64,000 bases of DNA, from assembly GCF_001941945.1 (NCBI RefSeq), contig NZ_CP015583.1:2239501-2303500 (forward strand), read 5' to 3'. The stretch comes from Roseomonas gilardii. GTDB lineage: Bacteria > Pseudomonadota > Alphaproteobacteria > Acetobacterales > Acetobacteraceae. Under the pieces are notes generated by a model. That model had not been told where the DNA came from. It did not search any database and saw only the letters and a program-made list of their open reading frames with translations. Positions 24,559 through 32,052 of this stretch are shown piece after piece. Position 1 is the stretch's first letter. Each line of letters starts with the position of its first letter. Position numbers and translations under genes: made by a program.

Positions 24559-25283
24559 GAGGGTGCCCTCCCCGACACGGCGCGTACATGCATCGGCCCG
24601 CCGACCTCGCCGGCGATGGCGATCTCGCCGCCTGCGGCCTCCACCAGCGCGCAGCCGGCGGCGACGTCATACCAGTTGATGCCTTCCTCCTCGTAGCCAT
24701 CGAAGCGCCCGCAGGCGACCCAGGCCAGGGAGAGCGCGGCACTGCCGATCATGCGGATCTTGGTCCAGCCCTCGAAGCGGCCGATCACCCGCGCCAGACC
24801 CTCGGGCGAATGGTCCGCCTTGGCGGGCAGGCCGGTGGAGAGCACCGCGCGCGGCCGGGCCGGCGGCTCGACCAGCATGCCGTCCTGCCGGAAGCCCAGC
24901 CCCGGGCCGCCCGAGAAGAGCTCGTCGCGGTTGAAGTCATAGATCGCGCCGAGCACCGCCTTGTCATCGCGGCACAGCGCCACCGAGACGCAGCACAGCG
25001 GCACGCCACGGAAGAAGTTCCACGACCCGTCCAGCGGGTCCACCGCCCACCAGGCCTCGCCCGGCGCCGGCTGGCCGCCGATCCAGCCGGCCTCTTCGCT
25101 GAGCACCGGAAAGGGCGCGGCCTCGCGTAGCGCGGCGATGATGAGGGCCTCGGAAGCCTTGTCCTGCTGGAGCTTGATGTCCCGGCCGATGGCGGATTCC
25201 GCCACGCCGCCCCCGGCGCGCAGCAGATCCCGGCTCACCCTTGCGGCCGATTCGGCCAGGGCGAGAGCTGTCAGGTTGTCCAT
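24555..25283 (-). CDS. Inositol monophosphatase family protein
   Basis: The 242-residue product is a Mg-dependent sugar-phosphate or inositol-phosphate phosphatase. The three family sites are present: LSEEAGW (metal Glu), WAVDPLDGSWNF with DPLDG, and NWYDVAAGCALVEAAGG near the C-terminus with the second-metal Asp. Members include SuhB, CysQ and HisN-like enzymes. An ATG at 25283 after GGAG fits the start of the first helix; an upstream ATG at 25301 is possible. Its stop overlaps the next start (ATGA). The gene is divergent from a DUF457 membrane protein. No pathway partner is visible, so histidinol phosphatase or inositol phosphatase are both open. Confidence 0.82.
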   Translation of the reverse strand: MDNLTALALAESAARVSRDLLRAGGGVAESAIGRDIKLQQDKASEALIIAALREAAPFPVLSEEAGWIGGQPAPGEAWWAVDPLDGSWNFFRGVPLCCVSVALCRDDKAVLGAIYDFNRDELFSGGPGLGFRQDGMLVEPPARPRAVLSTGLPAKADHSPEGLARVIGRFEGWTKIRMIGSAALSLAWVACGRFDGYEEEGINWYDVAAGCALVEAAGGEIAIAGEVGGPMHVRAVSGRAPS

Positions 25284-25460
25284 GCGCGCAGTCTGCTCCA
25301 TCGCAGCGCGCAAAGACAGTGTGGAACACGCGGGCACCGGAATCGCATGACCGGGCAGGCCAATTGTACGGTTCCGGTGAAAAACGGTGGGATTCAGCCT
25401 TGTAGAGCGATTCTCTGACACCTAATCTCAAGCAGTTTCAACAAGGACGCAGCCACTGGC

Positions 25461-26072
25461 ATGATGGCGGGGTCGCATATCGCGCTCGGCGCCGCGGCCT
25501 GGCTGGTGGCCGCGCCGAAATTCGGCCTTCCCGCCGTGGATGCCGCCTCGCTCGGCCTCGCCGTGCTCGGTTCCCTGTTGCCGGATATCGACCACCCGAA
25601 ATCCTGGGTCGGCAAGCGAACGCGGCCGCTCTCCAATGTCGTCGGCTGGATCTTCGGCCATCGCGGCATCACCCACTCCGCCCTGGCGGTGGCGGCCTGC
25701 TTCGCGCTGCTGTTGCAGACGGATCTGCCGCGCTGGGTCATGGCACCCCTGCTGGTCGGCTACCTCTCGCATCTGGTGGCGGACCTGCTGACGCCCGGTG
25801 GGCTGCGCCTCGCCTGGCCGCTGAGGGGCACATGGTCCCTGCCCCTCTGCCGCACCGGCTCCGCCTTCGAGCCGCTGGTGGTGGCGCTGATCCTGAGTTG
25901 CGCGGGCTGCGGGACCTTCGGCAAGCCGGATCTTGCATCCGGCTGGCGCGCCGCCGGGCTGTGCCGGGTCTGGCAGGGCTATGACGGCTTCCGCCCCTGT
26001 GCGCCGGAGCGGGAGCAGCGCGCCCATCCTGCGGAGCGGACGCTGGCCGGCCGCTTCGCCAACCGTTCCTGA
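25461..26072 (+). CDS. Inner-membrane DUF457 / YdjM-like metal-dependent hydrolase
   Basis: The 203-residue product shows the DUF457 (YdjM) pattern. It begins MMAGSHIALGAAAWLV, then LGSLLPDIDHPKSWVGKR with the acidic metal site, then WIFGHRGITHSALAVAA with paired His, and further LLVGYLSHLVADLLTPGG. These give four to five membrane segments. The family is called metal-dependent hydrolase, but activities are poorly known; E. coli YdjM is LexA-controlled. The C-terminal third (about 140-203) is Cys/Arg-rich and does not match the family, and may be a degenerate extension. An AAGGA lies about 15 bases before the start. It is divergent from the inositol-phosphatase gene. Confidence 0.75.
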   Translation: MMAGSHIALGAAAWLVAAPKFGLPAVDAASLGLAVLGSLLPDIDHPKSWVGKRTRPLSNVVGWIFGHRGITHSALAVAACFALLLQTDLPRWVMAPLLVGYLSHLVADLLTPGGLRLAWPLRGTWSLPLCRTGSAFEPLVVALILSCAGCGTFGKPDLASGWRAAGLCRVWQGYDGFRPCAPEREQRAHPAERTLAGRFANRS

Positions 26073-26175
26073 AGCAACCCCGCGCGGCGATTCGCGCGGC
26101 GGCCAAACCCTGCCGCGGGGCCGGGCGTTCCAGGGGGTGGAGCGCCGCTCAACCTCCACGCCCGAGGAAGGCCAC

Positions 26176-26517
26176 ATGACGCCACAGCCGCCGAGCATAC
26201 CGAGATCCCCGTGGTGTCGCCTGCCTGGGCTCGCCGCGCTCCTGACGCTTCTTTCCGGGCCGGTCCTGGCACAGGCCCCCTCACCCACGTCACCCGGCAA
26301 TCCCTCCACCCCTGTACCGGCGCCCTCCACTCCCGAGCAGGGCACTTCGCCCGATCGTTCTGCTCCCCTGCCGCGCAGCGGGGTGATCCAGCCGCCCGCG
26401 ACCAGCCGGGTGGACCCCGGGATCCAGACCACCGTCCCCGATCCCCGGCCCAACACCATGCCGGTGATCCCGCCGCCCGGCACGCCCGGCGGGAACCCGC
26501 AGATCCAGCCGCGCTAG
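26176..26517 (+). CDS. Small secreted proline-rich protein
   Basis: The 113-residue product has a signal peptide (LPGLAALLTLLSGPVLAQA) with a clear cleavage site after VLAQA near residue 33. The mature part is almost all Pro, Ser, Thr and Gln, with SPTSPGNPSTPVPAPST and PPPGTPGGNP-type stretches and no Cys, so it is probably disordered and periplasmic. The ATG at 26176 is preceded by GAGGAAGG. No family was recognised. It ends six bases before the flavoprotein gene, so the two may be co-transcribed, but a functional link is not evident. Confidence 0.65.
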   Translation: MTPQPPSIPRSPWCRLPGLAALLTLLSGPVLAQAPSPTSPGNPSTPVPAPSTPEQGTSPDRSAPLPRSGVIQPPATSRVDPGIQTTVPDPRPNTMPVIPPPGTPGGNPQIQPR

Positions 26518-26523
26518 GACGCC

Positions 26524-27459
26524 ATGCCGGACCCTGAGCCCGTGGAACCGGAGGAGACCTGGGAGGTCGTGGTGGTCGGCGCCGGGCCTGCGGGGCTTAG
26601 CGCCGCGCTGGTCCTGGGGCGGTGCGGACGCCGCACGCTGGTCTGCGATTCGGGCGAGCACCGCAACGCGGCCGCCAAGGCGATGCGCGGCTATCTCGGG
26701 CGTGACGGCACACCGCCCGCCGAGATGCTGCGAATCGCCCAGGAGGAGATCGGCCGCTATCCCAGCATCTCCGTGCAGCGCGTGACGGCGGTGGAGGCCG
26801 TGCGACGGGATGACGGCGCCTTCCGCGTCGATCTCTCCGATGGCCGCGCGGTTCTGGCGTCGAAGCTGATCCTCGCCACCGGGGTGGTGGACCAGTTGCC
26901 GTCCCTGGAAGGGCTGGACGCGGTCTGGGGCCGTAGCGCCTGGCGCTGTCCCATCTGCGATGGCTGGGAGCACCGCGACCGCCCGCTGGCCGTCTATGGC
27001 AACAGCGAGGACGCGGCGCGCTTCGCCCTGGAGATCCGGCACTGGACGGCGGACCTCGTGCTCTGCACGGATGGGCCGCCGGAATACCCGGAGCGCTGGC
27101 GGCAGCGCCTGGAGGGCCAGGGCATCGCGATCAGGACGGATCGCATCGCACGCCTCGAATCGGATGCGGGAGCCCTTTCGGCCATCCATTTCGCGCAGGG
27201 CGACAGGCTGCCGCGGAGCGGGCTCTTCCTCGCCACGCCCTGGCGTCAGCGCTGCGATCTCGCCGAGGCGCTGGGCTGCGAGATGACGGAGCACGACACC
27301 GCGCGCACCGGACGGCACGAGGCCAGCACGGTTCCCGGACTCTATCTCGCGGGCGACATCGCCGGGGGCTACCAGCTTGCCATCGTCGCCGCCGCGCAGG
27401 GCGCGACGGCCGCCGTCGCCGTCAACACGGAGCTGATTCGCGACGGGCTGCGCGGCTGA
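26524..27459 (+). CDS. Thioredoxin-reductase-like FAD/NAD(P) oxidoreductase
   Basis: The 311-residue flavoprotein has the FAD loop VVVGAGPAGLSAAL (15-28) and an ATGVVDQLPSLEG segment. Next comes WRCPICDGWEHRD, where the CxxC (near 143-146) sits at the place of the redox-active Cys pair of thioredoxin reductases. The C-terminal VPGLYLAGDIAGGYQLAIVAAAQGA is the second FAD site. The pair has Pro-Ile between the Cys, unlike the CATC/CAVC of standard TrxB, and matches a side branch that is often called ferredoxin/thioredoxin-reductase-like. The NADPH loop (GNSEDAARFAL) lacks a standard GxGxxA. A thiol-disulfide or unknown redox role is likely. Confidence 0.82.
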   Translation: MPDPEPVEPEETWEVVVVGAGPAGLSAALVLGRCGRRTLVCDSGEHRNAAAKAMRGYLGRDGTPPAEMLRIAQEEIGRYPSISVQRVTAVEAVRRDDGAFRVDLSDGRAVLASKLILATGVVDQLPSLEGLDAVWGRSAWRCPICDGWEHRDRPLAVYGNSEDAARFALEIRHWTADLVLCTDGPPEYPERWRQRLEGQGIAIRTDRIARLESDAGALSAIHFAQGDRLPRSGLFLATPWRQRCDLAEALGCEMTEHDTARTGRHEASTVPGLYLAGDIAGGYQLAIVAAAQGATAAVAVNTELIRDGLRG

Positions 27460-27471
27460 CCGCGATCGTCG

Positions 27472-27490
27472 CTTTTGCAGTGCACAAAAG
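27472..27490. promoter_or_regulatory. CTTTTG-N7-CAAAAG inverted repeat upstream of the HU gene
   Basis: CTTTTG (27472-27477) and CAAAAG (27485-27490) form a dyad around CAGTGCA, just after the flavoprotein stop. A second imperfect stem, GGGAACGCG with CGCG-A-TTCCC, lies at 27526-27552. They may be operators for the HU-type gene or a weak terminator of the flavoprotein gene. Confidence 0.35.
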
Positions 27491-27627
27491 GCATCCCGCC
27501 CATTCCCGCCCCGCCGCAGGGGTTTGGGAACGCGATGGAAAACGCGATTCCCTTGCTGTTTACTCGCATCTGGCCGAGACAGCGTGAAACGGCTGCGTTA
27601 TGGAAGCCGCACTACTGGAGGGGTTGC

Positions 27628-27957
27628 ATGAGCAAGAAGTTCCTCACTGGCGTGATCGTGGAGTCCAGCGAGATGACCGGCGTCGCCGCCAACCGGCTGG
27701 CGACCGACCTCATCGAGGCGATCAAGAAGGAGATCATCGAGACCGGCCGCTTCTCGCTGCCGGAATTCGGCTCCTTCATCGTCCGCGAGACGCCCAAGCG
27801 CACCGCGCTGAACCCGCGCACCGGCGAGAAGGTCGCCGTGAAGGCCGGCGCCACCGTGCGCTTCAAGCCTTCGCCGGCGCTGAAGGAATCGGCGCTGGCC
27901 GGGCTGAAGAAGGCCAAGCGCAAGGCCGCGCGCAGCACGGGCAGCAGCGCGAGCTGA
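27628..27957 (+). CDS. HU-family DNA-binding protein with basic tail
   Basis: The 109-residue nucleoid protein shows the HU/IHF fold: SKKFLTGVIVESSEMTGVAANRLATDLIEAIKKEI as helices, then GRFSLPEFGSFIVRETPKRTALNPRTGEKVAVKAG with the beta-arm tip R-N-P-x-T-G represented by LNPRTG, and the closing VRFKPSPALKESAL. After the fold there is a Lys/Ala/Arg tail (KKAKRKAARSTGSSAS), longer than the typical 90-residue HU, which probably binds DNA non-specifically. GGAGGGG precedes the ATG at 27628. It is a single gene with its own promoter region. HU-alpha/beta and IHF-type roles cannot be separated. Confidence 0.9.
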   Translation: MSKKFLTGVIVESSEMTGVAANRLATDLIEAIKKEIIETGRFSLPEFGSFIVRETPKRTALNPRTGEKVAVKAGATVRFKPSPALKESALAGLKKAKRKAARSTGSSAS

Positions 27958-28012
27958 ACCCGGCAGCCGCCGGCGGGGCTTCTCCTGGAGACGCCCTGTC
28001 CGGCGGCCGCCC

Positions 28013-28031
28013 GTCCCGGCATGGCCGGGAC
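28013..28031. terminator. Hairpin between the HU gene and lpxI
   Basis: GTCCCGGC (28013-28020) and GCCGGGAC (28024-28031) form a perfect 8-base stem with an ATG loop. Outer arms GGCAGCCG (27962-27969) and CGGCTGCC (28037-28044) can close a larger structure. It lies between two converging genes. Confidence 0.5.
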
Positions 28032-28066
28032 AGCCCCGGCTGCCACGCAGGGGCGGACCGGCGGGC

Positions 28067-28903
28067 TCAGCCGCCGGCGTAGTCCCCAGGCCTGATGGCC
28101 AACAGGAAGATCCCGTTTCCGTCCGCCAGGCGGATCATCTCCTCGCGCTGGATCACCAGCGCCCCCTGAGCCTCGAAGGCGATCCCCGCCAGCCCGACCT
28201 GGATCGCCATCCGCACCGTCGCCGGCCCCAGCGAGGGCATGTCCAGGTTGCGGTCCTGCTCCGGCTTCACCAGCTTCACCAGCACACCGCCCCGGCCTTC
28301 CCGCTGCAACGCGCCGCAGCGGGCGATCAGCGCATCCGTGCCCTCGATCCCCTCGACCCCCAGCACGAGGCCCTGCTGCACCACGGCCCCCTGCCCCACA
28401 TCAAGCCGACCCAGCGCCTGAACCACGGTGACGCCGCGGCGGATGTCCTCCAGATGGTCCGCATCCGGGGCGACATGGCCCAGCAGGCCCGGCGGCACCT
28501 GCAACCCGTCCAGCACCGAATCCGGCCCGACCAGGGAAAAGCCTTCCTCCATCAGGACCTTCCGCAGCGCGCTCAGCAGCCCGTCATCGCCGGAGAAGGC
28601 GCGCGCGCCGATCCGGGCGAGGTAGCGCGCCGTCGCCGCATCCGGCCGCAGCGACAGCAGCGAGGGGCGGCGCACATGGCCGCAGAGCACCAGCTCGCGC
28701 ACGCCCTCGTTTCGCAGCCAGGGAATCGCCGAGCCCAGGGCACCGAAACGCAGCCGAAGGGACGGATAGCCGGCCCAGGCTGCGGGATCGGCGAAGCCTT
28801 CCAGCAGCACGGGGCGCACCTCCCGCCCCGCCGCCCGCGCGGTGGCGGCGACGCGGAGCGGCAATTCCCCTCCCCCGGCGAAGATGCCCAATGGGGGAGC
28901 CAT
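28067..28903 (-). CDS. lpxI: UDP-2,3-diacylglucosamine diphosphatase, LpxI type
   Basis: The 278-residue product hydrolyses UDP-2,3-diacylglucosamine to lipid X in lipid A synthesis, the step done by LpxH in E. coli. It opens with LGIFAGGGELPLRVA and contains LVLCGHVRRPSLLSLRPD, FSLVGPDSVLDGLQVPPG, then LVKLVKPEQDRNLDMPSLGPAT, which carries the LpxI-specific D-M-P-x-x-G-x-x-T motif. It is last in the lpxD-fabZ-lpxA-lpxI order. The ATG at 28903 lies 11 bases after the lpxA stop; a TTG at 28918 overlapping that stop is an alternative. The usual next gene, lpxB, is absent here: an HU gene on the opposite strand follows instead. Confidence 0.9.
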   Translation of the reverse strand: MAPPLGIFAGGGELPLRVAATARAAGREVRPVLLEGFADPAAWAGYPSLRLRFGALGSAIPWLRNEGVRELVLCGHVRRPSLLSLRPDAATARYLARIGARAFSGDDGLLSALRKVLMEEGFSLVGPDSVLDGLQVPPGLLGHVAPDADHLEDIRRGVTVVQALGRLDVGQGAVVQQGLVLGVEGIEGTDALIARCGALQREGRGGVLVKLVKPEQDRNLDMPSLGPATVRMAIQVGLAGIAFEAQGALVIQREEMIRLADGNGIFLLAIRPGDYAGG

Positions 28904-28914
28904 GGCCGGCGAGG

Positions 28915-29748
28915 TCAAGCCGCCTCGCCCGGGGCCTCGTCCTCGCGCAGCCCATGCACGCGGGCCCGCATCAGGCCACGCCGGCTGTGCGTGTCCACGA
29001 AAGCCAGGATCTCGGCCACCGCCGGGTCTTCGCCCCAGCTCGCCCGGGTGCGGGCCAGGCGTTCGGAGAAGACACCGTCGCTGGCGAAGAGACTCCGCAC
29101 CGCCGCCCGCAGGGCGTGGATGCGCGGCCGGGAGAAGCCGCGGCGTTTCAGCCCGATCAGGTTCAGCCCGGTCAGCCTCGCCCGGTCGCCCAGGCAGGCA
29201 CCATAGGGGATCACATCCGCCTCGATGCCGCTCATGCCGCCGATCACCGCCTGCCGGCCGATGCGCACGAACTGGTGCACCGCCGCGCCGCCGCCGACGA
29301 AGACCGTGTCGCCGATCTCCACATGGCCACCCAGCATGACATTGTTGGCCAGGATCACGTTGTCCGACAGCGTGCAGTCATGGCCCACATGGGCGCAGGC
29401 CATGATCAGGCAGTTGTCGCCGATGCGGGTGAGGCCATGGCCGCCGACGCTGCCGCGATGGATCGTCGAGTGCTCGCGGAAGGTGCAGCGCGCGCCGATC
29501 TCCACGCGCGTGGGCTCGCCCTTGTACTTCAGGTCCTGCGGCGGCAAGCCGACCGAGGCGAAGGGCATGAGCTTCGTGCCCGGCCCGATCCGCGTGTCAC
29601 CGTCCACGACGGCATGGGAGACGAGCTCGACGCCCTCCTCCAGCACCGCCTGGGCGCTGACGCTGCACCAGGGGCCGATCTTGACGCCGGCGCCCAGCCG
29701 GGCACCCTCGGCGACGATAGCGCTGGGATGGATCTCTGCCACGCTCAC
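28915..29748 (-). CDS. lpxA: UDP-N-acetylglucosamine acyltransferase
   Basis: The 277-residue enzyme adds the first 3-hydroxyacyl chain to UDP-GlcNAc in lipid A synthesis. The left-handed beta-helix shows many hexapeptide repeats (IHPSAIVAEGARLGAGVKIG, VVDGDTRIGPGTKL), the PPQDLKYKGEPT substrate loop and ACAHVGHDC with the catalytic His. The C-terminal helices begin NLIGLKRRGFSRPRI. The start is GTG at 29748, overlapping the fabZ stop (GTGA); a second GTG lies two codons later. Its place directly after fabZ is the standard order, and lpxI follows. The length is near the usual 260-270 residues. Confidence 0.93.
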   Translation of the reverse strand: MSVAEIHPSAIVAEGARLGAGVKIGPWCSVSAQAVLEEGVELVSHAVVDGDTRIGPGTKLMPFASVGLPPQDLKYKGEPTRVEIGARCTFREHSTIHRGSVGGHGLTRIGDNCLIMACAHVGHDCTLSDNVILANNVMLGGHVEIGDTVFVGGGAAVHQFVRIGRQAVIGGMSGIEADVIPYGACLGDRARLTGLNLIGLKRRGFSRPRIHALRAAVRSLFASDGVFSERLARTRASWGEDPAVAEILAFVDTHSRRGLMRARVHGLREDEAPGEAA

Positions 29749-30224
29749 TTGTCCAGAATCATCGCGGCATAGGTGGCCTCGGCCACGACCGTGCCATCGA
29801 CCTTGGCTTCCGCATTGAACTTCCACACGTTCCCGCGCTGCCGCTCCTTCACCACGTGGATGCGGAGCTGGTCGCCAGGGACCACGGGGCGGCGGAACTT
29901 CGCGCCCTCGACACTCATGAAATAGACCAGCTTGCCATTCGCGGAGGGCCCCAGCGTGCGCACCACCAGCACGGCCGCCGTCTGCGCCATGCTCTCGATG
30001 ATCAGCACGCCGGGCATCACCGGATGGCGCGGGAAATGGCCCTGGAAGAAGTTCTCGTTGACCGTGACATTCTTGATGCCGATGGCGCGCTCGCCCAGCA
30101 CCACTTCCACCATGCGGTCCACGAGGAGCAGGGGATAGCGATGCGGGATCGCCTCCATGATCTGCGCGATATCGAAAGTCTCGAAGGTCTCGCCCTCGGC
30201 CCGCGGCTCTTCCTGCCCGCTCAT
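29745..30224 (-). CDS. fabZ: 3-hydroxyacyl-ACP dehydratase FabZ
   Basis: The 159-residue enzyme removes water from 3-hydroxyacyl-ACP in fatty acid elongation and so competes with LpxA for the same pool. The IPHRYPLLLVDR motif, the catalytic His in FQGHFPRHPVMPGVLIIE and its Glu in the IIESMAQ segment are intact. An extra acidic N-terminal segment of about 16 residues precedes the core. The ATG at 30224 overlaps the lpxD stop (ATGA), and the stop overlaps the lpxA start, so the three genes are translationally coupled. It is cytoplasmic and works as a hot-dog-fold dimer or hexamer. Confidence 0.95.
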   Translation of the reverse strand: MSGQEEPRAEGETFETFDIAQIMEAIPHRYPLLLVDRMVEVVLGERAIGIKNVTVNENFFQGHFPRHPVMPGVLIIESMAQTAAVLVVRTLGPSANGKLVYFMSVEGAKFRRPVVPGDQLRIHVVKERQRGNVWKFNAEAKVDGTVVAEATYAAMILDK

Positions 30225-31258
30225 TCTGTCCTGTCCGTTGAAACCTTCTTGGCGGCCAGGCGGCGCACCGCCGCGAAGCCGCGCATCGCGTCGCGTACCG
30301 GCTCCGCCGGGCTGCCCAGAACGTCCATGCCCGCGGGCACGTCGTTGATGACACCCGCCTGCGCGCCGATCCGCGCCTTTGTTCCGATTGTGATATGGCC
30401 CGTCAAGCCCGCCTGCGCCGCCACGGTCACGTAGTCGCCAAGGATCGTAGAGCCGGAGATCCCGGCCTGTCCCACGATGACGCAGCCGCGCCCGGTGCGG
30501 ACGTTATGGCCGATCATCACAAGATCGTCGGTCCGCGTCCCATCGCCCAACACCGTGTCTCCCGCAGCACCGCGATCGACGCAGGAATTCGCCCCGATCT
30601 CGACGCGGTTTCCCAGAACCACCCGCCCCAGTTGCGGGACGGTGACGAAGTTCCCGGCGCCATCCGGCACGAAGCCAAAGCCCTCGTTGCCCACCCGAGC
30701 ACCCTGGTGCAGCACAACCCCGTCCCCGGCCAGGCAGAAATAGGCGCTGGCCTGGGCATGGATGCGGCAGTTGGCGCCGAAGGCGCAGTTCGGGCCGATC
30801 ACCGCATGTGGCCCGACGATGCAGCCGGGCCCGAGCTTCGCCCCCTCGCCGATCACGGCATGGGGGCCGATCTCGGACCCTTCGCCGATCTCCGCGCCCT
30901 CCCCCACCACGGCAGTCGGGTGGATGCCCGGGCGCGGCGGCGGCGGCGGATGGAACAGCCCGGCGATCCTGGCGAAGGCTAGCTGCGGCGAGCGTGCCAG
31001 CAGCACGGCAGCCTGCTCCGGGACATCCGCCTGCATCGAGGCGGCGACGATCACCGCCCCCGCCCGCGTTGCCTGCAGGGCATTGCGGTTGCGCCGCCCC
31101 TCGGCGAAGGCGATCTCGCCCGGCCCTGCCTGGTCCAGCGGGGCCACCTCCGTCAGGGAGAGGGCGGGGTCGCCACGCAGGATCTCGGCGCCTCCGACGC
31201 GCGCAACCTCCTCCAGCGTCCGCTTTCCGGCATGGATATGGAAGCGCGGGTCCGCCAT
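30221..31258 (-). CDS. lpxD: UDP-3-O-acylglucosamine N-acyltransferase
   Basis: The 345-residue enzyme adds the second 3-hydroxyacyl chain, on the amino group, in lipid A synthesis. The N-terminal uridine-binding part ends near 105; the hexapeptide beta-helix starts at GIHPTAVVGEGAEIGEGSEIG and runs to about 310, with MIGHNVRTGRGCVI containing the catalytic His. The RVGNEGFGFVPDGAG loop is a family mark. It follows skp with a three-base gap and overlaps fabZ. The C-terminal helix is KARIGAQAGVINDVPAG-linked, a normal ending. Confidence 0.94.
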   Translation of the reverse strand: MADPRFHIHAGKRTLEEVARVGGAEILRGDPALSLTEVAPLDQAGPGEIAFAEGRRNRNALQATRAGAVIVAASMQADVPEQAAVLLARSPQLAFARIAGLFHPPPPPRPGIHPTAVVGEGAEIGEGSEIGPHAVIGEGAKLGPGCIVGPHAVIGPNCAFGANCRIHAQASAYFCLAGDGVVLHQGARVGNEGFGFVPDGAGNFVTVPQLGRVVLGNRVEIGANSCVDRGAAGDTVLGDGTRTDDLVMIGHNVRTGRGCVIVGQAGISGSTILGDYVTVAAQAGLTGHITIGTKARIGAQAGVINDVPAGMDVLGSPAEPVRDAMRGFAAVRRLAAKKVSTDRTE

Positions 31259-31261
31259 GGT

Positions 31262-32035
31262 CTAGCGGCGTTGCTGCGCCGGCTTGGCCGCCTGCGGCTC
31301 GGCCTGCGCCGCGGGCGCGGCCTCTTCCTTGGCGAGCGTCACGCTGCGCAGAACCTTGTTCAGCTGCTGGCTGATCTCGTCCGTCAGGTCGAAGGGCGGA
31401 TCGTTGTAGATCACCAGCGGCCGCGGCAGGACGAGGTTCACCTTGTGGTTCGCCGCCACCTGACGCACCACCCCGGCCAGGGACCGCTCGATCTCGTTCA
31501 GCGCAGTCTGCGCCGCCTGCTCGATGGCCCGCGAACGGTCGCGGAAGACGCGCTGGCTCTCGGTGATCTTCTCCTGAAGCTCGCGCTCGCGGTTGCGCAG
31601 CGCCTCGGGCGGGTTGCGCTGCTGGTCCGGCGTCAGGGCCGCGCGCTCCTGCTGCAGCTGCTGCTGCGCGTCGCGCCAGCCCGTCTGCTCCTTCTGCAGG
31701 TCCTCGTTCAGCTTCTGCCGGCGGCGCTCGATCTCCTCCCGCACGCCGTTGAAGGCGGTGGAGTTGCGCTGGACCTCCGGCACGTCCACCACGCCGATGA
31801 CCGCATCGGGTGGTGCCTGGCCGGGGCCGAGTGCGGCACGGTTCGCCGCCGGCTGGGCCGGGCGCTGCGCCGGCTGCTGCTGCTGCGCCGGGCGCTGCTG
31901 CTGCGCCGGCTGGGCGGGACGGGTCTGTTGCTGACCCTGCGGAACGAACCAGTCCTGCGCCTGGGCCGGCATGGCCCATTGGGTGGCAGGAATCAGGACG
32001 GCCAGGGCGGCGAGAGCGGTGCGCGCCTTCATCAT
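31262..32035 (-). CDS. skp: OmpH/Skp family periplasmic chaperone
   Basis: The 257-residue protein is a Skp-type holdase that carries outer-membrane beta-barrel proteins to the BAM complex. A signal peptide ends at QWAMPAQA near residue 26. Residues 28-68 are an unusual Gln/Pro/Ala linker (QQQRPAQQQQPAQRP) before the family core, which starts with AVIGVVDVPEVQRNS and continues as long coiled-coil arms (EEIERRRQKLNEDLQKE and on) and a closing NLVLPRPLVIYNDPPFDLT. E. coli Skp is near 161 residues, so this one has long extra segments at both ends. The first of two ATG codons at 32035 is six bases after GGAG. It sits 17 bases after bamA. Confidence 0.9.
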   Translation of the reverse strand: MMKARTALAALAVLIPATQWAMPAQAQDWFVPQGQQQTRPAQPAQQQRPAQQQQPAQRPAQPAANRAALGPGQAPPDAVIGVVDVPEVQRNSTAFNGVREEIERRRQKLNEDLQKEQTGWRDAQQQLQQERAALTPDQQRNPPEALRNRERELQEKITESQRVFRDRSRAIEQAAQTALNEIERSLAGVVRQVAANHKVNLVLPRPLVIYNDPPFDLTDEISQQLNKVLRSVTLAKEEAAPAAQAEPQAAKPAQQRR

Positions 32036-32052
32036 CGATACTCCGGAAATTC

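Noticed and set aside
25390-25450. Short dyad AGAG-CGATT-CTCT between the inositol-phosphatase and DUF457 genes
   Set aside because: The arms are only four bases long and could arise by chance; it was not strong enough to list as an operator.
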